Shown piece after piece: positions 51,538 to 60,502 of a DNA stretch of 64,000 nucleotides (position 1 is its first letter; each line of letters opens with the position of its first letter). The notes beneath the pieces were generated by a model. That model had not been told where the DNA came from and made no database searches. It saw nothing but the letters and a program-made list of their open reading frames with translations. The position numbers and the translations under genes are program-made. The DNA is from Rhodococcus pseudokoreensis (GTDB lineage Bacteria; Actinomycetota; Actinomycetes; Mycobacteriales; Mycobacteriaceae): assembly GCF_017068395.1 (NCBI RefSeq), contig NZ_CP070619.1:3844001-3908000 (forward strand). Direction: 5' to 3'.

Positions 51538-52728
51538 TTAGCAGCGGGTGGGCGCCGGTTCGCCGCGGAATCGCGCGGCCACGTATTCGTAGGCGTCCGG
51601 AAAGCCCACCACTGCCGTCGTCATGTGCTCGGATATCTCGTACGGCACGAACGTGAGTCTGTCGCCGGCAGCGCAATAGCGGTGCGCGGTCTCCGCGATC
51701 GAATCGAACGGCGTCAGCCCGTCGAGGGTGCCGTGCCACAGGTAGAGGGGCGCGGTCGGGACACCCTCGAAGTACCGCAGACTGTTCTCGCGCAACACCT
51801 GGTGCGCACCCGAACTCGCCATGAGGCTGGTGGACGCGGCAAGCTGTCCGGCGCTGCGGAAGGCGCCGTGAAACAGCAGGAACCGGCGGCATTCGTTCGA
51901 CATCCACTCGCGCAGCCACAGCCCGGTCTCGTTGAGCTGCGACGAGATCGGCAGCTGCTCCGGGTATTCGCGTTCCAGGCCGATCGCGGCGGCGAATGCG
52001 AGCCCGAACCCCGGATGCGGATTGAACCCCAGACCCAGGGCCATCTGCTCGAGGTCCGCGGGAATCCCACCCGCCACCACCGCGTCGAGTTTCAGCTCCG
52101 GCGCGTAGGTCGGGGCCAGTGCCGCCGCCCACGCGCTGGCCATGCCGCCCCCGGAATAGCCGGCCAGCGCCACCGGGCTGTGCGTCAACCCCAGTTCGGC
52201 CACCCGCTGCACCGCCCGCACGCTGTCGAGGGTGATCATGCCGCCGAGCTTCGCGGCGCCGTACGCGCCCGTCGGGCCGAGATGATCGGGCACCGACACG
52301 GCCCAGCCGCGCTGCAGACCCAGATACAGGCCCGGCGACTCCTGCAGTTCCAGATTGAACAACGAGTGCGACGGGGCGCATTTGGTGCCCAGCGAATTCA
52401 CGATCGCCTGATACGACACGAGCGGAGGGTTCGCGACGCCGCGGGGAAGCAGCACGGTGGTGACGGCCAGGATCGGATGTCCCGCCGAGTTCGTCGACCG
52501 GAACGCGATCTGCCACCCGTCGGAGTTCGCATACATCCAGGTGTCGATCCGCCGCGTCCGCACGACGTCGCCGGGATTCAGGACACCGAGGTCGGCGGGG
52601 GCCGAATAGAAGGGGTCGGGGTCCGGCCAGGGATACAACGGGTCGGCCTGCGCGGGAACCGGAATCGTCACGCCCAGGAAAAGAGCACCGAGAATCAACG
52701 CTATCCACGCACTGGATCGTCTCAACAA
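51538..52728 (-). CDS. Secreted lipase (LIP family, PF03583 type)
   Basis: Exported triacylglycerol lipase or esterase of 396 residues. Signal peptide about 1-28 (ends QADP), then the secretory-lipase fold with nucleophile in GYSGGG, and an acid/His region including WHGTLDGLTPF and SEHMTTAV. TTG 52728 (or TTG 52725) is preceded by GGAGGGG and begins a typical signal peptide. It is convergent with ferritin 1 and divergent from bfrB, so it interrupts the ferritin pair. Confidence 0.9.
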   Translation of the reverse strand: MLRRSSAWIALILGALFLGVTIPVPAQADPLYPWPDPDPFYSAPADLGVLNPGDVVRTRRIDTWMYANSDGWQIAFRSTNSAGHPILAVTTVLLPRGVANPPLVSYQAIVNSLGTKCAPSHSLFNLELQESPGLYLGLQRGWAVSVPDHLGPTGAYGAAKLGGMITLDSVRAVQRVAELGLTHSPVALAGYSGGGMASAWAAALAPTYAPELKLDAVVAGGIPADLEQMALGLGFNPHPGFGLAFAAAIGLEREYPEQLPISSQLNETGLWLREWMSNECRRFLLFHGAFRSAGQLAASTSLMASSGAHQVLRENSLRYFEGVPTAPLYLWHGTLDGLTPFDSIAETAHRYCAAGDRLTFVPYEISEHMTTAVVGFPDAYEYVAARFRGEPAPTRC

Positions 52729-52839
52729 TTGCCTGCCCCTCCGGGCCGCGCCGTCAGAACGGTGTGAATTTTATACAGGGGCCGGCGCCCGGCGACGCGG
52801 ATTGCGCCGTTCCGTCCCACCGTTCGTCGCCAGTTCACG

Positions 52840-52910
52840 TTAGGAAAATGAGATCAGAATGGTCCCGGAATTAGGTTGACTTTAGTTTGGGAACGCTTGC
52901 CAATATTAGG
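52840..52910 (+). promoter_or_regulatory. Putative multi-site IdeR region of the bfrB promoter
   Basis: Three TTAGG half-sites start at 52840, 52871 and 52906, all in the same direction. TTGACT (52876-52881) could be a -35 with CAATAT (52901-52906) as a weak -10. The M. tuberculosis bfrB promoter carries multiple tandem IdeR sites, and the geometry here suggests the same. Confidence 0.55.
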
Positions 52911-52956
52911 TCGAACTTGGATGACACGTGCTCTGACCAGCGATATTATCCATTTC

Positions 52957-53502
52957 ATGACTTCGACCGACGCGCACAAGACGAAATTCCACGCTCTGCT
53001 TCACGACCAGATTCGCAACGAATTCAACGCGTCACACCAGTACATCGCGACTGCCGTCTATTTCGACAACTCCGACCTGCCGCAGCTGGCCAAGCACTTC
53101 TACAAGCAGGCCGTCGAAGAGCGCAACCACGCCATGATGATCGTCCAGTACTTCCTCGACCGCGACATCTCCGTGGACCTGTCGGGTGTCGACGCGGCGA
53201 AGGGCCAGTTCGAGAACGCACGCGAGCCGATCGCACTCGCTCTGACGCAGGAGAAGACGGTCACCGAGCAGATCGTGCAGCTGGCGAGCACCGCCCGCGA
53301 GGAGGGTGACTACCTCGGCGAGCAGTTCATGCAGTGGTTCCTCAAGGAGCAGGTCGAGGAGGTCGCGAGCATGACGACGCTGCTGACCATCGCCGACCGC
53401 GCGGGCAGCAACCTGTTCGACCTCGAGGAGTTCGTCGCGCGCGAGATGAGCGGCGTCGCAGACACGTCCGGCGCACCGCACGCAGCGGGCGGTTCCATCT
53501 AG
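52957..53502 (+). CDS. bfrB: Ferritin BfrB
   Basis: Non-haem ferritin of 181 residues, identical in length to M. tuberculosis BfrB (Rv3841) and in the same syntenic place. Ferroxidase ligands Glu22, Glu55, His58, Glu99 and Glu135 all fall at the expected numbers. ATG 52957 is used over the longer frame from 52876, which crosses the promoter. The upstream TTAGG repeats predict IdeR activation when iron is replete; a terminator follows at 53517-53558. Confidence 0.96.
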   Translation: MTSTDAHKTKFHALLHDQIRNEFNASHQYIATAVYFDNSDLPQLAKHFYKQAVEERNHAMMIVQYFLDRDISVDLSGVDAAKGQFENAREPIALALTQEKTVTEQIVQLASTAREEGDYLGEQFMQWFLKEQVEEVASMTTLLTIADRAGSNLFDLEEFVAREMSGVADTSGAPHAAGGSI

Positions 53503-53516
53503 GCGGCTCCGCCGCC

Positions 53517-53558
53517 CGTGAGTGGTTGACGAGTCTCTGCACTCCTCAACCACTCACG
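53517..53558. terminator. Strong bidirectional terminator hairpin
   Basis: CGTGAGTGGTTGA (53517-53529) pairs perfectly with TCAACCACTCACG (53546-53558). The loop itself contains GAGT/ACTC. It lies between convergent bfrB and DUF5926. Confidence 0.92.
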
Positions 53559-53570
53559 AGCCCGGAGGGC

Positions 53571-54485
53571 CTACCGCAGGGTGACCTGCCGGCCCCGCAG
53601 TCCGTCGCGGGCGCGTCGTTCCTCGGTGGTGAGGGGCGCGTCGACGGCCAGGGCCTCGGCCAGTCGCTGACCGAGTTCGACGGTGGCGGCGGCCCATTCG
53701 TTCGCATGCTTCTCGCGGTCCAGGTCGAACACCGGGACCAGCAGTCCGTCGGTCCGGAACGACCCGGCGTAGCGCGAACCCTCACCGAGGTGCAGGCCAC
53801 CGGTCGCGTGCACGCGCGCCAGGGCCAGCATCAGATCGTCCTCGTTCTCGGGGCGCACCCAGCGGATGTGCGCCTTCTCGCCCGCGTCGACCCACCACGC
53901 GGCGACGACACCCTCGGCCTCGACGCGCGCGGACGGCATGATCGCCGCGTTCGCGTGCTGCACGGTGGTCGCGACCTCGGGGGCCGGCTCCACGCCTTCG
54001 GGGATCCACCAGTTGAAATCCTGGTGCACGGTGATGTCGAGCAGTGCGTCCGCGTCGATCACGTCGGCCAGTGCCGGGGTCTCGGATCCGGGGTTGGCGG
54101 AGGCCAGCGATTCGCCGCCGGCGGCGTCACGGACCCAGGCGACGGACGCGGCCAGGTCGGCGCCGAGGTCAGCGGAATGCGCCTGGACCTGCACACCGAC
54201 GAACCCGGTGGCACTGTCCCCCTCGTCGCGGACCAGCGCCGCGACGGCGCCGGGCAGCACGGTCGCGAGCGTCACCGGACGGGACGAATCCTTGACGGGA
54301 AGCGGGGCGGTCGCCGACGGGACGAACTCGCGCAGCGCCACCAGATCGCATTCGGCGGCGAGGCCTTCGAACGGCCGGGTCACGGCCGCCGCGGCGCTCT
54401 CCCGTTCCGCCTGCCGCTGCGCGAGCTTCTCGGCGCGGCCACTGTCGGGCTTCGGACCACTGTTTCTCTTGCTCTTCTTTGCCAC
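53571..54485 (-). CDS. DUF5926 family protein
   Basis: Predicted cytoplasmic protein of 304 residues. The first 25 are strongly basic (KKSKRNSGPKPDSG). The body resembles actinobacterial DUF5926 (FNWWIPEGVEPAPEV, WWVDAGEKAHIRWVRPENEDDLMLALARVHATGGL). GTG 54485. No motif reveals a reaction; 33 bp after glpQ on the same strand. Function unknown. Confidence 0.85.
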   Translation of the reverse strand: MAKKSKRNSGPKPDSGRAEKLAQRQAERESAAAAVTRPFEGLAAECDLVALREFVPSATAPLPVKDSSRPVTLATVLPGAVAALVRDEGDSATGFVGVQVQAHSADLGADLAASVAWVRDAAGGESLASANPGSETPALADVIDADALLDITVHQDFNWWIPEGVEPAPEVATTVQHANAAIMPSARVEAEGVVAAWWVDAGEKAHIRWVRPENEDDLMLALARVHATGGLHLGEGSRYAGSFRTDGLLVPVFDLDREKHANEWAAATVELGQRLAEALAVDAPLTTEERRARDGLRGRQVTLR

Positions 54486-54518
54486 GAGGCCAAAACCTAC
54501 ACGCCGACGCCGGTCCGG

Positions 54519-55283
54519 TCAGGAGGCCAGCCACTTCTTGGTGCGACCGGGGTGGTTGGTGGCCACCCAGCTGACCCCGAGTTCGCGGCACAGTTCGACG
54601 TCGCTGCGGTTGTCGACGGTCCAGCAGTACGTGGCCCGTCCCGCGGCGGCGGCCTTGTCGACGATGTCCGGGTGTTCGTGCAGTGTTTTCACCGAGGGAC
54701 CGACCGCGGTGGCGCCGACGGTGGTCGCGGCTCCCCCGCCGAGGTACCGGGCGGATTCGCCGAGCAGCACGGTCGGGAGCATCGGCGCCGACCGCCGGAT
54801 CCGCCACACCGCTCCGGCGGAGAACGACATCACGACGGCGCGGGAGTGGTCGGCGGACGGGGGTGCGGCGATGCCGAAGCGTTGCAGTTCGGCGAGGACT
54901 TTGCTTTCGACGAGGCCGCCGAAGCGCACGGGGTGCTTGGTTTCGATGAAGAGTTTCACCGGGCGCGCCGTCCAGTCCAGGGTGAGTGCGATCAGCGCGC
55001 TCAGCTCGAGAAGTTCGGCGGGCTCCTCCTCGGTGCCGTAGTTGAACTCCGTCAGTTCGTCGAGCGTCATCTCGCTGACGACGCCGGTGCCGGTGGACGT
55101 CCGGTCGACGGTACGGTCGTGGACGCACACGAGGTGGCCGTCCCGGGTGAGCCGCACGTCGCACTCGAGTCCGTCCGCGCCTTCTTCCAGTGCCAGTTCG
55201 TAGGCGGCGAGCGTGTGTTCCGGCATGGCCGCGGATGCGCCTCGGTGGGCCACCACCAGGGGCCCGCGCCGGTCGGGGCTCAC
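54519..55283 (-). CDS. glpQ: Glycerophosphodiester phosphodiesterase (GlpQ1 type)
   Basis: Hydrolyses glycerophosphodiesters from deacylated phospholipids, 254 residues, no signal peptide. GDPD signature at the N-terminus: VAHRGASAAMPEHT, LECDVRLTRDGHLVCVHD and later IETKHPVRFG. GTG 55283 overlaps the DUF4328 stop in GTGA (55280-55283), the same order as Rv3843c-Rv3842c. The typical ENT is EHT here, as I recall also in the mycobacterial protein. Confidence 0.94.
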   Translation of the reverse strand: MSPDRRGPLVVAHRGASAAMPEHTLAAYELALEEGADGLECDVRLTRDGHLVCVHDRTVDRTSTGTGVVSEMTLDELTEFNYGTEEEPAELLELSALIALTLDWTARPVKLFIETKHPVRFGGLVESKVLAELQRFGIAAPPSADHSRAVVMSFSAGAVWRIRRSAPMLPTVLLGESARYLGGGAATTVGATAVGPSVKTLHEHPDIVDKAAAAGRATYCWTVDNRSDVELCRELGVSWVATNHPGRTKKWLAS

Positions 55284-56284
55284 GACGCGACGGCTTCCCG
55301 GTCGGCGTCACCGGACGTCGTCTCAGTTTTCTCGGCCGACTTCCCGGCGGGCTTGTCCGCATCGGTCCGCGGCAGCGGATCGGTGGCGATCACCCAGCGG
55401 GTGACCGGTTCCTTCGCGCCCTTCAGCGTCCGGCCCTCGAGCCGCCGGAGCACCATCAGCGCGAGGAGCGCGGTCGCGGACGCGACCAGCGCCGTGAACG
55501 CGGCCAGCAGGACGCCGTCCGCCATGGCCTGCAGCCCCGGCCTGGACCGCCAGAACCAGTTGAAGACGACGAGCACGGCGCCGAAGACCCACAGACTCCA
55601 CCAGGCGCGGACCAGCAGGACCGCGCGGGGGTCGCGGCGGATCACCTCGAGCAGGAACACACCGGGCATCACCAGGTTCAGGCCCGGCACCGCGCACCCG
55701 ACGACGACGTCGGTGGGGGTGCGGGGGTCGGATTTCTTCGCCTGGGCGAACGTGCGGCGACGCATGCGTAGCAGCCAGCACACTCCGGCGATGCCCGACA
55801 GCAGCGCGAAGAGCATCCCGCCTGCCTGGCCGACGAACACGGCGAGGTCGGACACGGCGAGCACGGTGGGGTCGATCAGCCGGGTCCGGTTGCGGAGGAG
55901 GACGGCGTACCGGCCCAGTTCGGCGAGCACTCCGAATGCGTACAGGCCCGTGGTGATTGTGAGGAAGCGCGCGGCCTTGCCTGCGAGCAGTTCCGGCCAG
56001 TCGCGGCGGGTGGAGGGGGCGTCGACGTGATCGTGGAGTCCCCAGCGGGGGATCTCGGTGTAGTGCGGGGTGGGGCTCGGTGTCGACGGCTCGTCGGCGA
56101 GACCGCTGCGCTGCAGCGGAGGTCGCGCGATCCAGCGGAATCCCCGGCTTGCGGGCGGCTGGTTGTGGCCGGTCCGGACGGGGGCGAGCAGCACACCGTG
56201 GCAGCGGGGGCACCACTGCGCCGGGGCGCCGAGGACCGGCCACCGGGCCGCGCACCGCGCGCACACCTGAACGACGACGCTCAT
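55280..56284 (-). CDS. DUF4328-domain membrane protein (Rv3843c type)
   Basis: Membrane protein of 334 residues. A short N-terminal zinc-ribbon-like segment (CxxC ... CPRC) precedes about five helices of the DUF4328 domain (about 105-290) and a charged tail. ATG 56284 has GGAGGG almost abutting; GTG 56299 adds five residues and is possible. Operon with glpQ. The DnaA-box-like array starts about 120 bp upstream. Function unknown. Confidence 0.85.
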   Translation of the reverse strand: MSVVVQVCARCAARWPVLGAPAQWCPRCHGVLLAPVRTGHNQPPASRGFRWIARPPLQRSGLADEPSTPSPTPHYTEIPRWGLHDHVDAPSTRRDWPELLAGKAARFLTITTGLYAFGVLAELGRYAVLLRNRTRLIDPTVLAVSDLAVFVGQAGGMLFALLSGIAGVCWLLRMRRRTFAQAKKSDPRTPTDVVVGCAVPGLNLVMPGVFLLEVIRRDPRAVLLVRAWWSLWVFGAVLVVFNWFWRSRPGLQAMADGVLLAAFTALVASATALLALMVLRRLEGRTLKGAKEPVTRWVIATDPLPRTDADKPAGKSAEKTETTSGDADREAVAS

Positions 56285-56741
56285 GCCCTCCGCACCCACT
56301 TCACATTGCCGATTCTGTCACGGCCCGCGAATGCGGGCAGCCCACGACCGAATCGTCCTTTTTGGGGAGAATGTGTGAGCTGCAGCACCGGAAATGCCGA
56401 GTTATCCACAGTTTCCACAGGTTCATACACAGTTATGGACAGTGTGAGTAGTGCTTATACACAGGTCAGAGCGCATGTGAATCCGGCGTTGTTGACAGCT
56501 TCGGGTGAACGGTCCACAGCGGTGGATGAACTTGACATCGCAGCTCGGTGAACAACCGGTTTCGGGTGACCGACGGCTCGGCCCGGAATTACCCCTCCAG
56601 TTCGGATCGCCCGCGAAGCGACCCGAGAACTCCGGACCGGCCGTCGTCTCCCCCACCTGTGCCGGGCGAAAATGTCCCGACACTTGATCTGACGCAGCCC
56701 GGCGCGGTTTGGTTCCACCCAATCTGTAATCTCGGAAACCG
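56285..56741. other. 457-bp AT-richer intergenic region between divergent membrane genes
   Basis: No gene of normal codon bias is visible. The central part (56400-56465) is strikingly AT-rich for this genome and holds the DnaA-like 9-mers. Further ACAG-ending near-matches occur around 56495 and 56516. The rest looks like ordinary promoter DNA for the genes at 56284 and 56742. Confidence 0.6.
56402..56463 (+). promoter_or_regulatory. Array of five DnaA-box-like 9-mers
   Basis: Two perfect TTATNCACA boxes (TTATCCACA 56402-56410, TTATACACA 56455-56463) flank GTTTCCACA (56411), TCATACACA (56423) and TTATGGACA (56433). All point the same way and all are followed by G. ACAG positions are spaced 9, 12, 10 and 22 bp, close to helical repeats. 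Confidence 0.75.
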
Positions 56742-58523
56742 ATGACGGAAGACGCCGGATCGCGGTGGCACCTCGGGCCCGCCCGTGTCCTCCGGGTGGC
56801 CGCCGCCCTGATCGTGGTGCAACTTCTCGTGCGGACGTGGGTGGCCGCGAACAGCGACTTCTACTGGGACGATCTGATCCTCGCCGGGCGCGGCGGCAGC
56901 CTCCCCCTCTTCTCCGGCGACCTCCTGCTCTACGACCACGACGGTCACCTCATGCCGGGGGCGTTCCTGGTGGCGGGTATCGCGACCCGGATCGCGCCGT
57001 ATCAGTGGATCCTGCCGATGCTGACGATGGTCGCGCTGCAGGCGATGGCGTCGTACGCGGTGTTCCGGTTGCTTCGCAAAATCCTCGGGCCTCGGCCCGT
57101 GCTGCTGGTTCCGCTGGCGCTCTATCTGTTCTCTCCGCTGACCGTGCCGGCGTTCGCGTGGTGGGCGGCGGCACTCAACGCGCTGCCTCTGCAGATCGCG
57201 CTGGCGTGGGTGGCAGGCGACGCCCTCGAACTGTGCCGCACCGGACGGCGGCGGTACGCCGTGTCGGGCACGCTCGTGCTGATCGTGTCGCTGCTGTTCT
57301 TCGAGAAGTCCGTCGTCGTCCCGTTCGCCGCGTTCGCGACCGTCGCTCTGCTCGCGCACGTCGGCGAGACGGAGCGGCCGGTGCGGTCGACGCTGCGGCG
57401 GGGCGCGACCCTCTGGATCCCGTCGGCGGCGGTGCTCGCGGTGTGGGCCGCGTTCTACATCTCCACCGTCGCGTCGCAGTGGGAATGGGCGGGGACGTCG
57501 CGCGCATTGGAACTGCTCCACCACAGCACGTCGCTCGGACTGCTGCCCACGTTCGTGGGTGGGCCGTGGACGTGGGAACGGTGGATTCCGAGCCCCCCGT
57601 GGGCGTCCCCCTCGACGACGCTGGAGGTGGTCGGCTGGGTCGCCCTCGCCGCGGCGGTCGTCGCGACGGTCCGGCTGAAGCGCCGGATCGGCTGGGTGTG
57701 GGTGCTCACGGCCGCGTACTTCCTGCTGTCGGTGACGGCGATGGTCGTCACCCGGTGGGGCGCCGACACCACGTACGAGCTCGCGCAGACGCTGCGTTAC
57801 TTCACCGACACCGCGGTGATCCTTGCGATCGCCGTCGCCGTGATCGCCCGCGCACCGCGTCAACGAGCCGAACCGGTCCGGTTGCGACCCCTGGTGGCGG
57901 CCGGTGCCGTGGTCGCGTTCGTCGCGAGCAGCCTGTGGTCGACGTACACGTTCACCCGCAGCTGGGAGGAGAACCCGACCACCGACTACCTCGCGACCGC
58001 GCGTGCGTCGCTCGCCGACCGGAACGACGCGCCAATTCTCCAGCAGCCCACGTCCATCTGGGTGCTGTTGCCGGTGGCGTACCCGAACAACCTGGTGAGC
58101 CGGGTGTTCGCTCCACTCCGCGACCGGCCCGCGTTCTCCGACAGCACCCCGGACCTCCGGATGATCGACGACGCCGGTTCGGTGGTCGACGCTCAGGTGA
58201 CGTGGGTGCGCGCGATCGAGCCCGGCCCCGTCCCGGACTGCGGGCACCTGGTGGACCGACGCAGTTTCGACACGATTCCCCTCGACGGGCCGCTGACCGG
58301 CTGGGAGTGGACGGCGCAGCTCAACTACCTGGCCACGGCGGACGGTGAGATCGCCGTCGCGATGGAGGAGGGCAGCCCGGTGCGGGTGCCCGTGCGCCGC
58401 GGCCCGAATTCGGTGTTCGTGCGACTCACCGGTGGCGGTCAGGGCCTGCGCGTGAGCACCCTGACCCCGGACCTGTCCGTGTGCATCGGGGTGGGCCCGG
58501 TCGGGGTGGTCGTGCCGAAGTAG
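56742..58523 (+). CDS. Polytopic membrane protein, GT-C-like
   Basis: Integral-membrane protein of 593 residues with about ten helices and an extracytoplasmic C-terminal domain (from about 430). An acidic DFYWDDLIL segment follows the first helix, the position of the catalytic acid in GT-C glycosyltransferases, but no specific family is recognisable. ATG 56742. It has 457 bp upstream including the DnaA-box-like array. Its stop abuts that of the convergent S49 protease (58523/58524). Function uncertain; a polyprenyl-sugar transferase is one guess. Confidence 0.8.
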   Translation: MTEDAGSRWHLGPARVLRVAAALIVVQLLVRTWVAANSDFYWDDLILAGRGGSLPLFSGDLLLYDHDGHLMPGAFLVAGIATRIAPYQWILPMLTMVALQAMASYAVFRLLRKILGPRPVLLVPLALYLFSPLTVPAFAWWAAALNALPLQIALAWVAGDALELCRTGRRRYAVSGTLVLIVSLLFFEKSVVVPFAAFATVALLAHVGETERPVRSTLRRGATLWIPSAAVLAVWAAFYISTVASQWEWAGTSRALELLHHSTSLGLLPTFVGGPWTWERWIPSPPWASPSTTLEVVGWVALAAAVVATVRLKRRIGWVWVLTAAYFLLSVTAMVVTRWGADTTYELAQTLRYFTDTAVILAIAVAVIARAPRQRAEPVRLRPLVAAGAVVAFVASSLWSTYTFTRSWEENPTTDYLATARASLADRNDAPILQQPTSIWVLLPVAYPNNLVSRVFAPLRDRPAFSDSTPDLRMIDDAGSVVDAQVTWVRAIEPGPVPDCGHLVDRRSFDTIPLDGPLTGWEWTAQLNYLATADGEIAVAMEEGSPVRVPVRRGPNSVFVRLTGGGQGLRVSTLTPDLSVCIGVGPVGVVVPK

Positions 58524-59390
58524 TTACCGCCCGTAGCGCGACCAGGCGACGCGGGTGTTCGCCGCACCGACGATCGCGGCGGCCACGTCGTCCCAGCTCG
58601 CGGCGGGCAGCCCGAGTTTCGCGAAGAGGGAGCGGCGCGGCCCGGTCATCTCGATCGTGGCGTCGGGGAACCGCTTCTCCACCACCTCGCGCAGGGTGCC
58701 GATCCCGTCGACGATGCCGAGTTCGACGGCACGGCGCCCCAGCCAGACGTCGCCGTCGAACAGTTCCGCCTCGGCCGCCTTCAGCTTGCCCCCGCGGCGG
58801 CCGACCACCCAGTCGCGGAACTCGTCGTGAATGCCTTCCTGGATCTGTTCGAGCCACTGCACGTCCTCGGACTTCTCCGCGAAGAACGGGTCGAGGCGGG
58901 CCTTCGCCTCGCCCGCCGAATGCAGCCGTCGTTCGATGCCCAGGCGGTCGATCAGTTCGGAGAACCCGAAGCCCGCGGAGATGACGCCGACGGAGCCGAC
59001 CACCGACGTGGCGGTCGCGTAGATCTCGTCGGCCGCGCAGGCCAGCCAGTAGCCGCCGGACGCGACGACGTCCTCACAGAACGCGAGCACGGGCAGTTCG
59101 TGTTCGGTGGCGAGCTGACGGATGCGGGCGGCGATGTATTCGCTCTGCGTCGGAGACCCGCCGGGACTGTTGATCAGCAGCGCCACCGCCTTCGCGCCGT
59201 GCGTGGTGAACGCGCGCCGCAACGGTTCCTCGACGGATTCCGCGCTCAGCACCCGCCCGAAACCCGCTCCGCCGGACGCGATCATCCCCTGCAGCCGCAC
59301 CACCGGGACCACCCCGGCGCCGGAACCGCCGAACGCGTCGGGCAGCTTGTCGGCCAGCGGTTTCGGCAGGTTCAGTGGGATCTTCGCCAT
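58524..59390 (-). CDS. S49-family (SppA-like) serine protease
   Basis: Signal-peptide peptidase-like protease of 288 residues. Catalytic Ser111 (VASGGYW) and Lys163 (GEAKARLDPF) form the expected dyad; INSPGGSP is the oxyanion region. It has a short hydrophobic N-terminus rather than a clear signal. ATG 59390, divergent from the oxidoreductase gene, and end-to-end with the membrane gene. Probably acts at the membrane on small peptides. Confidence 0.92.
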   Translation of the reverse strand: MAKIPLNLPKPLADKLPDAFGGSGAGVVPVVRLQGMIASGGAGFGRVLSAESVEEPLRRAFTTHGAKAVALLINSPGGSPTQSEYIAARIRQLATEHELPVLAFCEDVVASGGYWLACAADEIYATATSVVGSVGVISAGFGFSELIDRLGIERRLHSAGEAKARLDPFFAEKSEDVQWLEQIQEGIHDEFRDWVVGRRGGKLKAAEAELFDGDVWLGRRAVELGIVDGIGTLREVVEKRFPDATIEMTGPRRSLFAKLGLPAASWDDVAAAIVGAANTRVAWSRYGR

Positions 59391-59431
59391 GAAATCAGCG
59401 TACCGATCACGGATCGGGCAGAGTGGTTCAC

Positions 59432-60361
59432 ATGGAGTTGCGAATCTTTACCGAACCCCAGCAGGGTGCCACCTACGACGAACTTCTGGCGGTGGCGCAG
59501 GCCGCCGAACGTTTCGGGTACGGCGCGTTCTTCCGCTCGGATCACTACCTCGCGATGAACACCGAGGGCCTGCCCGGACCGACGGATGCGTGGATCACGC
59601 TGGCGGGCATCGCCCGCGAGACGTCGACGATCCGTCTCGGCACCCTCGTCACGTCCGCGACGTTCCGGTACCCGGGGCCGCTGGCGGTCTCGGTGGCGCA
59701 GGTGGATCAGATGAGCGGCGGTCGCGTCGACCTCGGCATCGGCGCCGGCTGGTACGAGGAGGAGCACCAGGCGTACGGCATCCCGTTCCCGCCGCTGAAG
59801 GAGCGGTTCGAGCGGCTCGAGGAGTCCCTCGCCGTGATCACCGGACTGTGGCGCACCCCGCTCGGGGAGACGTTCTCCTACGACGGGACGCACCTGACGG
59901 TCAAGAATTCGCCGGCACTCCCGAAGCCGCGGCAGCCGCAGGGTCCGCCCGTCCTGATCGGCGGCACCGGTAAGAAGAAGACCCCCGCGCTGGCCGCGAA
60001 GTACGCGAACGAGTTCAACGTCCCGTTCCAGTCGATCGACGAGACGCGGGACGTGTTCGACCGGGTCCGGATCGCATGCAAGACGATCGACCGCGACCCC
60101 GAGGAACTGGTGTATTCCAACGCGCTCGTCCTGTGCTGCGGGCGGACGGAGGAGGAGATCGCGAAGCGCGCCCTGAACATCGGACGCGAGGTCAGCGAAC
60201 TGCGGGAGAACGGACTCGCCGGGTCGCCCGCCGAACTCGTCGACAAGATCGGCCGTTACGCGGAGGCCGGGTCGCAGCGGATCTACCTGCAGACCCTCGA
60301 CCTCGGCGACCTCGACCACCTGGAACTGGTCGCCAGTGAGGTCGTCCCGCAGCTGAGCTAG
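59432..60361 (+). CDS. LLM-class F420-dependent oxidoreductase
   Basis: Luciferase-like oxidoreductase of 309 residues with RSDHYLAMNTEGLPGPTD, GGRVDLGIGAGWYEEEH and PPVLIGGTGKKKTPALAAKYA, matching TIGR03560-type F420 enzymes. ATG 59432 begins the conserved MELRIFTEPQ; GTG 59423 adds three residues. Stands alone between the S49 protease and a DUF3303 gene. Second F420-type enzyme in the window and only distantly similar to the one at 13.1 kb. Substrate unknown. Confidence 0.9.
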   Translation: MELRIFTEPQQGATYDELLAVAQAAERFGYGAFFRSDHYLAMNTEGLPGPTDAWITLAGIARETSTIRLGTLVTSATFRYPGPLAVSVAQVDQMSGGRVDLGIGAGWYEEEHQAYGIPFPPLKERFERLEESLAVITGLWRTPLGETFSYDGTHLTVKNSPALPKPRQPQGPPVLIGGTGKKKTPALAAKYANEFNVPFQSIDETRDVFDRVRIACKTIDRDPEELVYSNALVLCCGRTEEEIAKRALNIGREVSELRENGLAGSPAELVDKIGRYAEAGSQRIYLQTLDLGDLDHLELVASEVVPQLS

Positions 60362-60502
60362 GTGGAGGCGGAACCGCCCGTTCGAGACCGGCAGGTTCGT
60401 TCGGCGGGCTCAGCAACGTTCCGTTCCTTCCCCCGCGGTGGAATGCTCGAAGCACGTCCGGAACGACCGTGCGTCGACTCCACGAGGAGATGAACAGGTG
60501 CG

